Source: CAZPXF01 sp964590945 (GTDB lineage Bacteria; Bacillota; Clostridia; Lachnospirales; Lachnospiraceae). Taken from it: 34,113 bases of DNA. The notes under the pieces are model-generated. The model worked only from the letters and a program-made list of their open reading frames with translations. It was not told the DNA's origin and ran no database searches. The translations under genes were made by a program, and so were the position numbers. This document shows, piece by piece, positions 22,761-31,383 of this stretch; position 1 is the stretch's first letter; every line of letters starts with the position of its first letter. The DNA lies in NCBI GenBank assembly GCA_964590945.1, contig CAZPXF010000011.1, positions 1 through 34,113 of the forward strand. Reading direction: 5' to 3'.

Positions 22761-24509
22761 ATGTTAAAAACATTAATGAAGCATTTATATGGCTTCCGAA
22801 AGGATTCATTTCTTACTCCATGTTTTATGGTACTGGAGGTTTCTATGGAGATGATCATCCCGCTCATGATGGCGTCGATCATAGACGACGGAGTGAACGT
22901 AGGAAATATCGGCCATATTTATAAAATGGGCTTTTTTATGGTGATCGCTGCGGCGGTCGGTCTTTTCGCCGGAATCATGGGCGGAAAATACGGCGCCCGT
23001 GCATCCGCCGGACTGGCAAGAAATCTGAGGAAGGGGATATTTGAGAACGTTCAGACATTTTCCTTTGCAAATATAGACAAATTCTCGACAGCGGGACTTG
23101 TGACACGAATGACGACGGACGTTACGAATATCCAGAATGCATATCAGATGATCCTGCGCATGTGCATCCGTGCGCTTGTCAGTATGGTCTGCGCGATGTG
23201 CATGGCATATTTTACCAGTCCGAGACTGGCGTCCATCTTTTTCGTTGCGATCCTGGTGCTGGGATGTATTTTGTCTGTGATCATCTCTTTTGCGCTCAGA
23301 TATTTTACAGCTGCTTTTCCGAAGTACGATGATCTGAATGAGAGCGTACAGGAAAATGTAACGGCGATCCGGGTGGTCAAGGCGTTTGTCCGCGAGGACT
23401 ATGAGAGGGAGCGGTTTAAGCGCGCCAGCGGCAACATCTACAATATGTTTGTAAAGGCGGAGAAGATCGTAACGCTGAATTCGCCGGTTATGATGGCGAC
23501 GGTATATACGTGTATTATGCTGATCTCGTGGGTCGGCGCCAAAATGATCGTAAATTCAGAACTTTCAACAGGACAGCTTATGAGCTTGTTTACATACTGT
23601 ATGAATATTCTGACAAGCCTGATGATGCTGTCGATGGTATTTGTCATGATCTCCATGAGTATGGCGAGCGCAAGGCGTATCGCGGAGGTTCTGAATGAGA
23701 AGAGCCAGCTTGTCAATCCGGACGATCCGGACTATGACGTTGCGGACGGCAGTATTTCTTTTGAACACGTGAACTTTGGGTATCATAAAGGGGCAAAGGA
23801 GTGGGTGCTCAAGGATATCAACCTCGATATTCATGCCGGAGAGACGATCGGTATTATAGGAGGAACGGGAAGCTCCAAGTCCTCCCTTGTCAACCTGATC
23901 AGCCGCCTCTACGATGTGTCCGAGGGAAGTATAAAGGTCGGCGGCAAGGACGTCCGTTCCTACGATATGGATACGCTTCGGAATCAGGTAGCGGTCGTCC
24001 TGCAGAATAACGTCCTTTTCTCCGGTACGATCCTGGATAATCTGCGCTGGGGAGATGAAAATGCAACCCGCGAGGAATGCATCCATGCATGTAAGCTTGC
24101 ATGTGCGGATGATTTTATAGAGAGCTTTCCGGACGGCTATGATACATATATCGAGCAGGGCGGAACGAATGTATCCGGCGGACAGAAGCAGAGATTATGT
24201 ATTGCGAGAGCGCTTCTTAAAAAGCCGAAAATACTGATCCTTGATGATTCTACAAGCGCGGTCGATACGGCGACAGACGCAAGGATCCGTAAGGCTTTTG
24301 CGGAAGAGATCCCGGATACGACCAAACTTATCATTGCACAGAGGATCTCGAGCGTGGAGAATGCAGACCGTATCATCGTTATGGAGGACGGACGGGTCGA
24401 CGGGTTCGGAAGCCACGAGGAGCTGCTGGAGACAAATGAAATCTACAGAGATATTTATGAATCACAGACCGGAGGCAGCGGTGATTTTGATGAAGGGGGT
24501 GCGGCTTAA
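22761..24509 (+). CDS. ABC exporter half with degenerate ATP site
   Basis: A 582-residue half-transporter with six N-terminal membrane helices and a C-terminal nucleotide-binding domain. Walker A is GGTGSSKSS (367-375), with Ser372 where a Gly is usual. The signature VSGGQ (471-475) is normal. Walker B ends in D495-D496, so the catalytic Glu is replaced by Asp, and the H-loop is IAQR with Gln527 replacing His. These are the marks of the degenerate-site subunit in heterodimeric exporters such as TM287/288, LmrCD and BmrCD. ATG 22761 follows AAAGGAGG; the longer frame is inside marR. It overlaps the partner gene by 1 nt. The substrate is unknown; multidrug or lipid-like export is typical. Confidence 0.93.
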   Translation: MLKTLMKHLYGFRKDSFLTPCFMVLEVSMEMIIPLMMASIIDDGVNVGNIGHIYKMGFFMVIAAAVGLFAGIMGGKYGARASAGLARNLRKGIFENVQTFSFANIDKFSTAGLVTRMTTDVTNIQNAYQMILRMCIRALVSMVCAMCMAYFTSPRLASIFFVAILVLGCILSVIISFALRYFTAAFPKYDDLNESVQENVTAIRVVKAFVREDYERERFKRASGNIYNMFVKAEKIVTLNSPVMMATVYTCIMLISWVGAKMIVNSELSTGQLMSLFTYCMNILTSLMMLSMVFVMISMSMASARRIAEVLNEKSQLVNPDDPDYDVADGSISFEHVNFGYHKGAKEWVLKDINLDIHAGETIGIIGGTGSSKSSLVNLISRLYDVSEGSIKVGGKDVRSYDMDTLRNQVAVVLQNNVLFSGTILDNLRWGDENATREECIHACKLACADDFIESFPDGYDTYIEQGGTNVSGGQKQRLCIARALLKKPKILILDDSTSAVDTATDARIRKAFAEEIPDTTKLIIAQRISSVENADRIIVMEDGRVDGFGSHEELLETNEIYRDIYESQTGGSGDFDEGGAA

Positions 24510-26407
24510 TGGCAGGAATGAGAAATGTCAGAGGTCAGAAACCGGCTGTAAAAAATCCAGGCAGGATTTTTGGAAGGCTTGCGGGTTATGTTATGAAATT
24601 CTACAGGTTTCATGTGATCGCGGTTATCATCTGTATATTCCTGAGCGTTATATGCAACGCACAGGGAACGATGTTCATGCAGACATTGATCGACGGGTAT
24701 ATTACGCCGCTGATCGGAAGCAGTGATCCGGACTTCTCCGGGCTTGCGGGCGCAATATCAAGAGTCGCTGTTTTCTATGCGGTCGGCGTCTGCGCGAGCT
24801 GGGCATATAACCGTCTGATGGTAAATGTGTCGCAGGGAACTTTAAGAAATCTGAGAAATGAGCTTTTCACACATATGGAAGGTCTTCCGATCAAATATTT
24901 TGATACGCATGCCCACGGGGATATCATGTCCGTTTACACGAATGATATCGATACATTGAGGCAGGTGATCTCCCAGAGTATGCCGCAGCTTTTAAACAGT
25001 ACGATCACGATCGTGACGGTGCTCGTATGTATGATCCGGCTCAGCATTCCGCTGACGGTTGCAACGCTGATCATGGTTTTGATCATGCTGTTTGTGACGA
25101 AGAATGTTGGCGGCAAATCCGGCAAATACTTTATCCGTCAGCAGACGAGTCTGGGACAGGTGAATGGCTATATCGAAGAGATGATGTCCGGACAGAAGGT
25201 TGTCAAGGTATTCTGCCACGAAGAGAGGAGCATCGAGGAATTTAATCGTCTGAACGACGAACTTTTTGAAAGCGCATACCGGGCAAATAAATTTTCCAAT
25301 ATGCTGGGGCCGATCAATGCCCAGCTTGGAAATATGAGTTATGTAGTCTGTACGATGTTAGGCGGACTTCTGGCGCTCAGCGGAATGACAGGTCTGACGC
25401 TTGGCAAGCTGGCAAGCTTTCTGACTTTTAATAAGAGCTTCAATATGCCGATCAACCAGATCAGTATGCAGATGAACGCGATCGTTATGGCGCTTGCCGG
25501 GGCAGACCGTGTATTTAAGCTTTTGGATGAGGAACCGGAGACGGACAACGGCTACGTGAAGCTTGTGGTTGCAGAGGAAAAGGACGGACATCTTGTGGAG
25601 AGCAGCAGCAGCAAGCATACCGGGAAATGGGCGTGGAAGCATGAGCATCAGGCGGATAAAAGTGTGGATTACAAACCGCTGGAGGGCGGTGTTGTATTTG
25701 ACGGCGTGGACTTTGGCTACACCGACGATAAGATGGTGCTTCACGATATTAAGCTGTATGCAAAACCGGGACAGAAGATCGCGTTTGTCGGTTCCACGGG
25801 AGCAGGTAAGACAACGATCACAAATCTGATCAACCGTTTTTATGATATTCAGGATGGGAAGATCCGTTACGACGGCATCAACGTAAATAAAATCATGAAA
25901 GCCGATCTGCGTCATTCGCTCGGGATGGTTCTCCAGGATACGCATCTGTTTACGGATACGGTTCGTGAAAATATCCGCTACGGCAATCTGGACGCTACGG
26001 ACGAGCAGGTCGAGGCAGCCGCAAGGCTGGCAAATGCAGACAGCTTTATCAAGCATCTGCCGAAGGGATATGACACCGTTCTGACCGGCGACGGGGCGAA
26101 CTTAAGCCAGGGACAGCGGCAGCTTCTTGCGATCGCAAGGGCGGCGATCGCGGATCCTCCGGTGCTGATCCTGGATGAAGCGACGTCCTCCATCGATACG
26201 CGTACAGAGCGCCTTGTTCAGGATGGTATGGATAAACTGATGGAAGGAAGAACAACCTTTGTCATCGCGCACAGACTGTCCACGGTAAAGAACAGCAACT
26301 GTATCGTTGTCCTGGAGCATGGACGGATCATTGAAAAAGGAAACCACGATGAGCTGATCGCCCAGAAAGGCAAATATTATCAGCTTTATACCGGAAAGAC
26401 GGCTTAA
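24509..26407 (+). CDS. ABC exporter half with catalytic ATP site
   Basis: A 632-residue partner subunit. The nucleotide-binding domain has a standard Walker A (GSTGAGKTT), catalytic E557 after D556 in LILDEATSS, and H588 in IAHR, but its signature is LSQGQ (532-536) instead of LSGGQ. In a heterodimer, this altered signature would face the degenerate Walker site of the first subunit, while the normal signature of the first subunit serves this catalytic site. A charged insert (~residues 350-390: EEKDGHLVESSSSKHTG...) lies between the membrane and ATPase domains. Start and stop overlap as TAATG with the first subunit, indicating coupled translation. Confidence 0.94.
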   Translation: MAGMRNVRGQKPAVKNPGRIFGRLAGYVMKFYRFHVIAVIICIFLSVICNAQGTMFMQTLIDGYITPLIGSSDPDFSGLAGAISRVAVFYAVGVCASWAYNRLMVNVSQGTLRNLRNELFTHMEGLPIKYFDTHAHGDIMSVYTNDIDTLRQVISQSMPQLLNSTITIVTVLVCMIRLSIPLTVATLIMVLIMLFVTKNVGGKSGKYFIRQQTSLGQVNGYIEEMMSGQKVVKVFCHEERSIEEFNRLNDELFESAYRANKFSNMLGPINAQLGNMSYVVCTMLGGLLALSGMTGLTLGKLASFLTFNKSFNMPINQISMQMNAIVMALAGADRVFKLLDEEPETDNGYVKLVVAEEKDGHLVESSSSKHTGKWAWKHEHQADKSVDYKPLEGGVVFDGVDFGYTDDKMVLHDIKLYAKPGQKIAFVGSTGAGKTTITNLINRFYDIQDGKIRYDGINVNKIMKADLRHSLGMVLQDTHLFTDTVRENIRYGNLDATDEQVEAAARLANADSFIKHLPKGYDTVLTGDGANLSQGQRQLLAIARAAIADPPVLILDEATSSIDTRTERLVQDGMDKLMEGRTTFVIAHRLSTVKNSNCIVVLEHGRIIEKGNHDELIAQKGKYYQLYTGKTA

Positions 26408-26479
26408 AAGCCGCAGGGACAGAAGTCCTTGAAGACTTGCAGACGAAAAAGGTATACTCCCCTTTATGGAGGTGGAAAA

Positions 26480-27421
26480 ATGGATATTAAAAATTTAGAA
26501 AAGATCGATCTGCATTGTCATCTGGACGGCTCGTTAAGAAGGAGTATGATCCAGAAATATACGGACGAAATCGTGACGGCGGAGATGGTGACGGCGCCGG
26601 AGGACTGCAAAAGCCTTACGGAATATCTGGAGAAATTTGAGCTTCCGCTCCGATGCCTGCAGGATGAGGCCGGACTTGAAGAAGGGGCGTACACGTTTGC
26701 CGAGGATGCGGCAAAGGATCATGTGAGGTATATTGAGGTTCGCTTTGCGCCGATGCTGTCGGCGCATGATTCCCTGAACTGCGGGCGGATCCTTGAAGCT
26801 GTGAGAAAGGGAATGGAGCGCGGAAAGAAAAAGTTTGGCGTGCGCTACGGCATCCTTGTCTGCGCCATGCGAAATCACAGTCTGGAACAGAATCTTGCAA
26901 TGCTCCGGTCGGCGAGAGAATTTCTCGGGGACGGAGTCTGCGCGCTGGATCTGGCAGGAGACGAGTCTGCTTTCCCGACGGAACAGTTCCGCGAATTATT
27001 CCGGGAGGCGAAGCGGCTGGGGATGCCTTTTACGATCCATTCCGGCGAAACAGGAAGCCTCGCCAACGTCCGCGAAGCGTATGAGCTTGGCGCCAAAAGG
27101 ATCGGACATGGGATCGCGCTGAAGAAGGATCCGGAGCTGATGCGCGCTTATGCAAGGGCGGGGATTGGCGTTGAGATGTGCCCGACGAGTAATTTTCAGA
27201 CGAAGGCCGTCCGAAGCTGGGAGGAGTATCCTCTGATGGAATTTGTGGAGGCCGGGATCCCGGTCAGCATCAACACGGACAACCGGACTGTCAGCGGAAC
27301 GACCATGACGCAGGAGCTCACGAAGATATATGAAAGGTACGGGCACGACGATCTGCTGATCCGGAAGCTGCTGGAAAATGCGGCGAGGACGGCGTTTGAC
27401 CCGGAGATAAGAAATCAATAG
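26480..27421 (+). CDS. add: Adenosine deaminase
   Basis: A 313-residue amidohydrolase that converts adenosine to inosine (or a related aminopurine). Zinc ligands H12 and H14 in LHCHLDGSL, HSGETG with the catalytic Glu, RIGHGI and SINTDN are all present, plus CPTSNF. The GTTMTQEL segment after NTDN is usual for bacterial adenosine deaminases. ATG 26480 follows GGAGGTGG; the longer frame has a basic, unlikely N-terminus. Length is slightly short for the family (330-350) but no motif is missing. It may be co-transcribed with the ABC genes, as no clear terminator lies between. Confidence 0.9.
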   Translation: MDIKNLEKIDLHCHLDGSLRRSMIQKYTDEIVTAEMVTAPEDCKSLTEYLEKFELPLRCLQDEAGLEEGAYTFAEDAAKDHVRYIEVRFAPMLSAHDSLNCGRILEAVRKGMERGKKKFGVRYGILVCAMRNHSLEQNLAMLRSAREFLGDGVCALDLAGDESAFPTEQFRELFREAKRLGMPFTIHSGETGSLANVREAYELGAKRIGHGIALKKDPELMRAYARAGIGVEMCPTSNFQTKAVRSWEEYPLMEFVEAGIPVSINTDNRTVSGTTMTQELTKIYERYGHDDLLIRKLLENAARTAFDPEIRNQ

Positions 27422-27470
27422 AAGAAATCAGAAAATGACATTGGTCACCAGAGGAGAGGGATAGGTTATT

Positions 27471-28838
27471 ATGAGACAGGGAAATACAATATCACAATAT
27501 GAGAAAATGACGCAGACGCCGATTCCTCTGCTGATCGTAAATCTGTCCATTCCAACGATCATCAGTATGCTGGTGACCAATATTTATAATATGGCGGATA
27601 CAGCGTTTGTCGGCCAGCTGGGCAACAGCGCCAGCGGAGCTGTCGGCATTGTTTTCGGCTTCATGTCGATCCTTCAGGCTATCGGCTTCATGTTTGGACA
27701 GGGCAGCGGCAGTATCATTTCCAGACTTCTTGGACAGCAGGATGAAAAGAAAGCGAGCACGATCGCATCCACCGGTTTTTTCAGTTCTCTGCTTGTGGGC
27801 GCTGTGATCGCTGTCGTCAGCTTTTTGTGTCTGGATCGGCTGGTCATGCTTCTTGGAAGCACGGAGACGATCGCGCCATATGCCAAAACCTACATATCCT
27901 ATATTCTGGTTGCGGCGCCATTTATGACGTCGAGTTTTGTTCTGAACAATATCCTCCGCTATGAGGGAAAGGCCGCGCTTGGAATGATCGGACTGATGAC
28001 AGGCGGAATATTGAATATATGCGGCGATCCTGTTTTCATGTTTGGATTCCATATGGGAATTGCAGGGGCAGGACTTTCCACGGCGCTCAGTCAGATGATC
28101 AGTTTTTGTATTTTGCTGAGTATGTTTCTGCGCGGGAAAACTGCTTCGAGACTGTCGGTCCGGAATGTTTCTCTGCGTATAAAGACGGTGGGTAATATTG
28201 CAGGAACGGGACTGCCAAGCCTGCTGCGTCAGGGACTCACAAGCTTTGCGACAGTGCTTCTCAATGGCGAGGCGGCTGTCTATGGGGATGCTGCCGTGGC
28301 AGCGATGAGTATCGTCTCCCGGATTATATTTTTTGTTTTTTCCGTTGCGCTTGGAATCGGTCAGGGATTCCAGCCGGTCAGCGGCTTCAATTACGGCGCG
28401 GGAAAATATTCCCGTGTGCGGAGATCATACTGGGTTACGGTATTATTGTCAGAAGGGGTTCTTATTGTCATGTCTGCCGTTGTATTGCTGCTTTCCGGTA
28501 ATCTCATTCAGCTGTTTCGTGATGATCCTGCGGTAATCGAGATTGGAACAAGGGCGCTCCGGCTGCAGTGTTTTGCGATTATTACAACTCCGGCCTGTAT
28601 GGTGACGGAAATGCTCTTCCAAAGTACGGGGAAAAAGCTTGGCGCATCGATTCTCTCGTCGCTGCGAAGCGGGGTGTTTTTCATACCGGCGCTTCTGATC
28701 CTCGCCAGAGTACGCGGACTTAGAGGCATTCAGGAAGCGCAGCCGCTGGCGTTTGTGCTTGCATGTATTCCTTCTGTTATCTTTGCGGTGTGGTTTTTCA
28801 GGCAGCTGCCGAAGGAAGATATTGCGAAGAGAAATTAA
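27471..28838 (+). CDS. MATE-family efflux transporter
   Basis: A 455-residue polytopic protein with about twelve hydrophobic segments in two repeats of six. IPTIISMLVTNIYNMADTAFVGQLG and GFMFGQGSGSIISRLLGQ are the DinF/NorM-like MATE signatures of the first half; ALGIGQGFQPVSGFNYGAGKY is the matching region in the second. It is expected to export cationic drugs or metabolites using a Na+ or H+ gradient. A GGGATAGG site lies upstream of ATG 27471. It sits 49 nt after the adenosine deaminase gene and may share its transcript. The substrate is unknown. Confidence 0.93.
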   Translation: MRQGNTISQYEKMTQTPIPLLIVNLSIPTIISMLVTNIYNMADTAFVGQLGNSASGAVGIVFGFMSILQAIGFMFGQGSGSIISRLLGQQDEKKASTIASTGFFSSLLVGAVIAVVSFLCLDRLVMLLGSTETIAPYAKTYISYILVAAPFMTSSFVLNNILRYEGKAALGMIGLMTGGILNICGDPVFMFGFHMGIAGAGLSTALSQMISFCILLSMFLRGKTASRLSVRNVSLRIKTVGNIAGTGLPSLLRQGLTSFATVLLNGEAAVYGDAAVAAMSIVSRIIFFVFSVALGIGQGFQPVSGFNYGAGKYSRVRRSYWVTVLLSEGVLIVMSAVVLLLSGNLIQLFRDDPAVIEIGTRALRLQCFAIITTPACMVTEMLFQSTGKKLGASILSSLRSGVFFIPALLILARVRGLRGIQEAQPLAFVLACIPSVIFAVWFFRQLPKEDIAKRN

Positions 28839-28841
28839 TGG

Positions 28842-28870
28842 TTGCAGTTTCATGGCGGAAGTGGTAAAAT
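28842..28870 (+). promoter_or_regulatory. Promoter of the ArsB/NhaD-type permease
   Basis: TTGCAG (28842-28847), 17-nt spacer, TAAAAT (28865-28870), directly after the MATE stop. The start point is expected near 28877, at the beginning of the structured leader. Confidence 0.6.
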
Positions 28871-28875
28871 ACGGT

Positions 28876-28923
28876 TTTGGTAATTGATATAGTAATTACC
28901 CTGAATTATTCAGGATTACCAAA
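28876..28923 (+). promoter_or_regulatory. Structured leader with nested and competing stems
   Basis: TTTGGTAAT (28876-28884) can pair with ATTACCAAA (28915-28923), enclosing a CCTGAA/TTCAGG hairpin (28900-28914). The same 5' arm can instead form GGTAATT/AATTACC (28879-28885 with 28894-28900). The two foldings exclude each other. It begins at the predicted +1, 40 nt before the permease ribosome site. It could be an RNA switch or, as DNA, a repressor operator. Confidence 0.45.
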
Positions 28924-28962
28924 GAGAATAAAAGCTTTATTTTGAGGGAAAGGAGAATACAT

Positions 28963-30321
28963 ATGGCAGTAGCACAGATCCTGGCGATCATTATATTTGT
29001 TGCAATGTTTGTAATGATCGTTTTGGATAAGATTGAAAAACAGTATGTAACTCTTTTCTGCGGTGCATTGACCCTGATTCTGGTTTTTGGCTTTGCGATG
29101 CACAGCGGAAAAGCAATCATGGAAACGCTGAATTTTCGAAGCATTTTTACGAAAAGCTTCTGGTACGCAGCAGGCGAGGCGGAGAGCGCATCATCCGGAA
29201 TTAACTGGTCTACGATCATTTTCCTGCTGGGAATGATGATCATGGTAGAAGGTATGGCGAAGGCAGGCTTTTTCCGGTGGCTGTGCCTGAGACTTGCCAA
29301 GCTGGTAAATTATAAACCGATCCCTTTATTTATATCGTTTATGATTATGTCGGCGGTACTTGCCATGTTTATCGACAGTATTACGGTTATTCTGTTTTTG
29401 GCGGCAGTATCCGTAGAGCTTGGCAAGCTGTTAAGGATCGATCCTGTTCCGATGATCCTGACGGAGATTTTCTGCGCGAATCTGGGAGGGTCGGCGACGA
29501 TGTGCGGCGATCCGCCGAATATCATCATCGGAACCTCACTTGGATATTCTTTTGCTGATTTTGTGACGAATACCGGGCTTATCGCACTGGTCGGGCTGAT
29601 CTTCGTTGTGATCTACTATTATTTCGTATACCGCAAAGAGCTTCAGGCGGAGAGCCATGAGGCGATCGATACCTCCAAGGTGCCGGATCCGAAGGATGCG
29701 ATCTCCAACAAGCGTGATTTCGTGGCGGCATGTATTATCTTCGGCTGTGCGATCGTATTGCTGGTTACCCATGCTATGACGGGTCTTACGGTTGCGTTTA
29801 TCGGTACGTTTATCGCAGTTTTGACTTTGCTCTGCTATGCAAAATACATCAGGGAGCTGCTTTCCAGGGTGGATTACAAGACTCTGCTGTTCTTTGTCGG
29901 CCTGTTTGTCGTTGTCGGAGGACTTGAGCAGACTGGAATTCTGGAAGTGATCGCGGCGTTTATCGGAAAGATCAGCGGCGGCAATCTGAAGCTGATGGTT
30001 GCCATCATTATCTGGATCTCCGCGGTAGCGAGCGCGTTTGTTGATAATATTCCGTTCTCGGCAACTATGATTCCGATCATCCGCAGTCTTGCCGCTGCGC
30101 AGGGAGCGGATCTTTCAACGCTGGCATGGACATTGTCCATGGGTACGGATGTAGGCGGAAGTGCGACGCCGATCGGTGCGTCCGCCAATGTTGTAGGTAT
30201 TTCCGTGGCGGGAAAGAATGGTTATAAGATCGGATGGGGCAAGTATTGCAAGGCGTCCGCTCCGGCGACGATCATTGTAATTACGTTATCCATGCTCATA
30301 ATCTTTGTAAGATACTGCTGA
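28963..30321 (+). CDS. ArsB/NhaD-superfamily ion permease
   Basis: A 452-residue membrane protein with about eleven helices. The repeated signatures of the ion-transporter superfamily are visible: FIDSITVILFLAAV and NLGGSATMCGDPPNIIIG in the first half, and FVDNIPFSATMIPI and GTDVGGSATPIGASANVVG in the second. These GG-(S/T)-A-T hairpins bind the ion or anion. The family includes arsenite exporters, Na+/H+ antiporters (NhaD) and SLC13-type carboxylate carriers; sequence alone does not choose. AAAGGAG lies before ATG 28963, which is favoured over an upstream in-frame ATG at 28942. It has its own promoter and leader and ends before a large stem-loop. Confidence 0.9.
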   Translation: MAVAQILAIIIFVAMFVMIVLDKIEKQYVTLFCGALTLILVFGFAMHSGKAIMETLNFRSIFTKSFWYAAGEAESASSGINWSTIIFLLGMMIMVEGMAKAGFFRWLCLRLAKLVNYKPIPLFISFMIMSAVLAMFIDSITVILFLAAVSVELGKLLRIDPVPMILTEIFCANLGGSATMCGDPPNIIIGTSLGYSFADFVTNTGLIALVGLIFVVIYYYFVYRKELQAESHEAIDTSKVPDPKDAISNKRDFVAACIIFGCAIVLLVTHAMTGLTVAFIGTFIAVLTLLCYAKYIRELLSRVDYKTLLFFVGLFVVVGGLEQTGILEVIAAFIGKISGGNLKLMVAIIIWISAVASAFVDNIPFSATMIPIIRSLAAAQGADLSTLAWTLSMGTDVGGSATPIGASANVVGISVAGKNGYKIGWGKYCKASAPATIIVITLSMLIIFVRYC

Positions 30322-30377
30322 TAGGCCGTGTTCCGGAGATGAAAAAATTGTAGTTGAAAATATTGACTTGAGGTTTT

Positions 30378-30442
30378 AAATGTGATAGTCTCTCTATAAC
30401 AGATGATGGTTCTGTATGGAGAGACTGTCACATTTCATTTTT
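30378..30442 (+). terminator. Long-stem terminator after the permease gene
   Basis: AAATGTGATAGTCTCTC pairs with GAGAGACTGTCACATTT (30378-30394 with 30419-30435), one T-G wobble, with a 24-nt loop that itself holds ACAG/CTGT. It is followed by CATTTTT. The unusually long stem is perfect but for the wobble. Confidence 0.75.
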
Positions 30443-30685
30443 CAGGAATCAAAAGCCGGCGCTTTGGCCGGATTCAGGAATGTTCTATTTGTATACAGGA
30501 AGAAGGCTTTAATCAAAAGCTGCCTGTTCAGCCTCATTTCGGGGGAATCATTCACGAGGAAAGAAAAAGAATACGATTTTAGCAGCGAAGCACATTGTCT
30601 GTTTTGATATGGGAAGAAATCCCGTATTTCTTTTGTGCGCACGAACCTCTCCGTACCGCTTTGCGGAAAGGAAGATGATTTGACG
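30443..30685. other. Gene-free stretch with further hairpins
   Basis: No ORF with a ribosome site is visible. GAATC...CCGG / CCGG...GATTC forms a hairpin near 30446-30473. ATATGGGA / TCCCGTAT (30607-30627) with loop AGAAA is followed by TTCTTTT, resembling a second plus-strand terminator. A small RNA ending there is possible but no clear promoter is seen. Confidence 0.4.
30607..30635 (+). terminator. Second plus-strand terminator-like hairpin
   Basis: An 8-bp stem (30607-30614 with 30620-30627, one G-T pair), loop AGAAA, then TTCTTTTG. It lies 165 nt after the first terminator, with no gene between. Confidence 0.5.
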
Positions 30686-30717
30686 AAAAGAAAACGGCCG
30701 CCCGTGAAGGCGGCCGG
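30686..30717 (-). terminator. Intrinsic terminator of hpf
   Basis: On the minus strand CGGCCGCC / GGCGGCCG (complement of 30695-30716) forms a GC-rich 8-bp stem followed by TTTTCTTTT. It lies 33 nt after the hpf stop. Confidence 0.92.
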
Positions 30718-30749
30718 AAAATCCATATGATAACAGAAAGCGGCATGCG

Positions 30750-31286
30750 TTAAAATTCCGGTTCAATAAGTCCGTAGGTGCCGTTCTTTCTCTTGTAGAC
30801 AACATTGACATCGTCAGTATCCGCGTTACAGAACACGTAGAAGCTGTGTCCAAGAAGCTCCATCTCAAGACATGCATCCTCGGGATACATAGGCTTGAAG
30901 CCGAATTTCTTGGTGCGGACGATCCTGATCTCCTGGTCGTCAGAAGGTGCGTCGTCATCTTCCTCCATGAACTCAGCCTGAAAATCATGGCTGCCGTGAT
31001 TGCGGGCAATCAGCCTGGTTTTGTATTTGCGAAGCTGTCTCTCGATGATCTCCTCAACAAGATCGATGGTAACGTACATATCGGAGCTTGCCTGTTCACT
31101 GCGGATCGTGCCGCCCTTTACAGGGATCGTGACCTCAATGATCTGACTTTCTTTTTCTATTCTCAGGGTTACGTATACCATGGTGTCCGGAGTGAAATAC
31201 TTGTCCAGCTTGCTGAGCTTTTTCTCGATAGCTGTTCTGAGACCAGGTGTGACTTCAAGGTTTTTTCCACGGATGTTAAATTTCAT
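30750..31286 (-). CDS. hpf: Ribosome hibernation promoting factor, long form
   Basis: A 178-residue long HPF that binds the 30S decoding area and joins two ribosomes into 100S dimers in stationary phase. The N-terminal RaiA/YfiA domain (MKFNIRGKNLEVTPGLRTAIEKKLSKLDKYF ... DMYVTIDLVEEIIERQLRKYK, residues ~1-98, quoted in blocks) is linked by an acidic stretch to the dimerising C-terminal domain (~120-178: KPMYPEDACLEMELLGHSFYVFCNADT and NVVYKRKNGTYGLIEP). AGGAGG precedes ATG. It has its own extended -10 promoter and terminator, so it is monocistronic. Confidence 0.96.
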   Translation of the reverse strand: MKFNIRGKNLEVTPGLRTAIEKKLSKLDKYFTPDTMVYVTLRIEKESQIIEVTIPVKGGTIRSEQASSDMYVTIDLVEEIIERQLRKYKTRLIARNHGSHDFQAEFMEEDDDAPSDDQEIRIVRTKKFGFKPMYPEDACLEMELLGHSFYVFCNADTDDVNVVYKRKNGTYGLIEPEF

Positions 31287-31333
31287 AAAATCAGCCTCCT
31301 TTTATAATCGAATTGCTCGATTTCTTTGCATCT

Positions 31334-31342
31334 ATTATAGCA
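31334..31342 (-). promoter_or_regulatory. Extended -10 promoter of hpf
   Basis: On the minus strand TGCTATAAT (complement of 31334-31342): a consensus -10 with TG extension. No good -35 box is visible at 16-18 nt, which fits an extended -10 promoter. Confidence 0.65.
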
Positions 31343-31383
31343 AATATGGGAGGAAAGGTCTTTAACAAAATATAAAATAAATT

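Noticed and set aside
26408..26479. CAGGGAC/GTCCTTG hairpin between the ABC exporter and adenosine deaminase genes as terminator
   Set aside because: The stem is short with a wobble and lacks a T-run.
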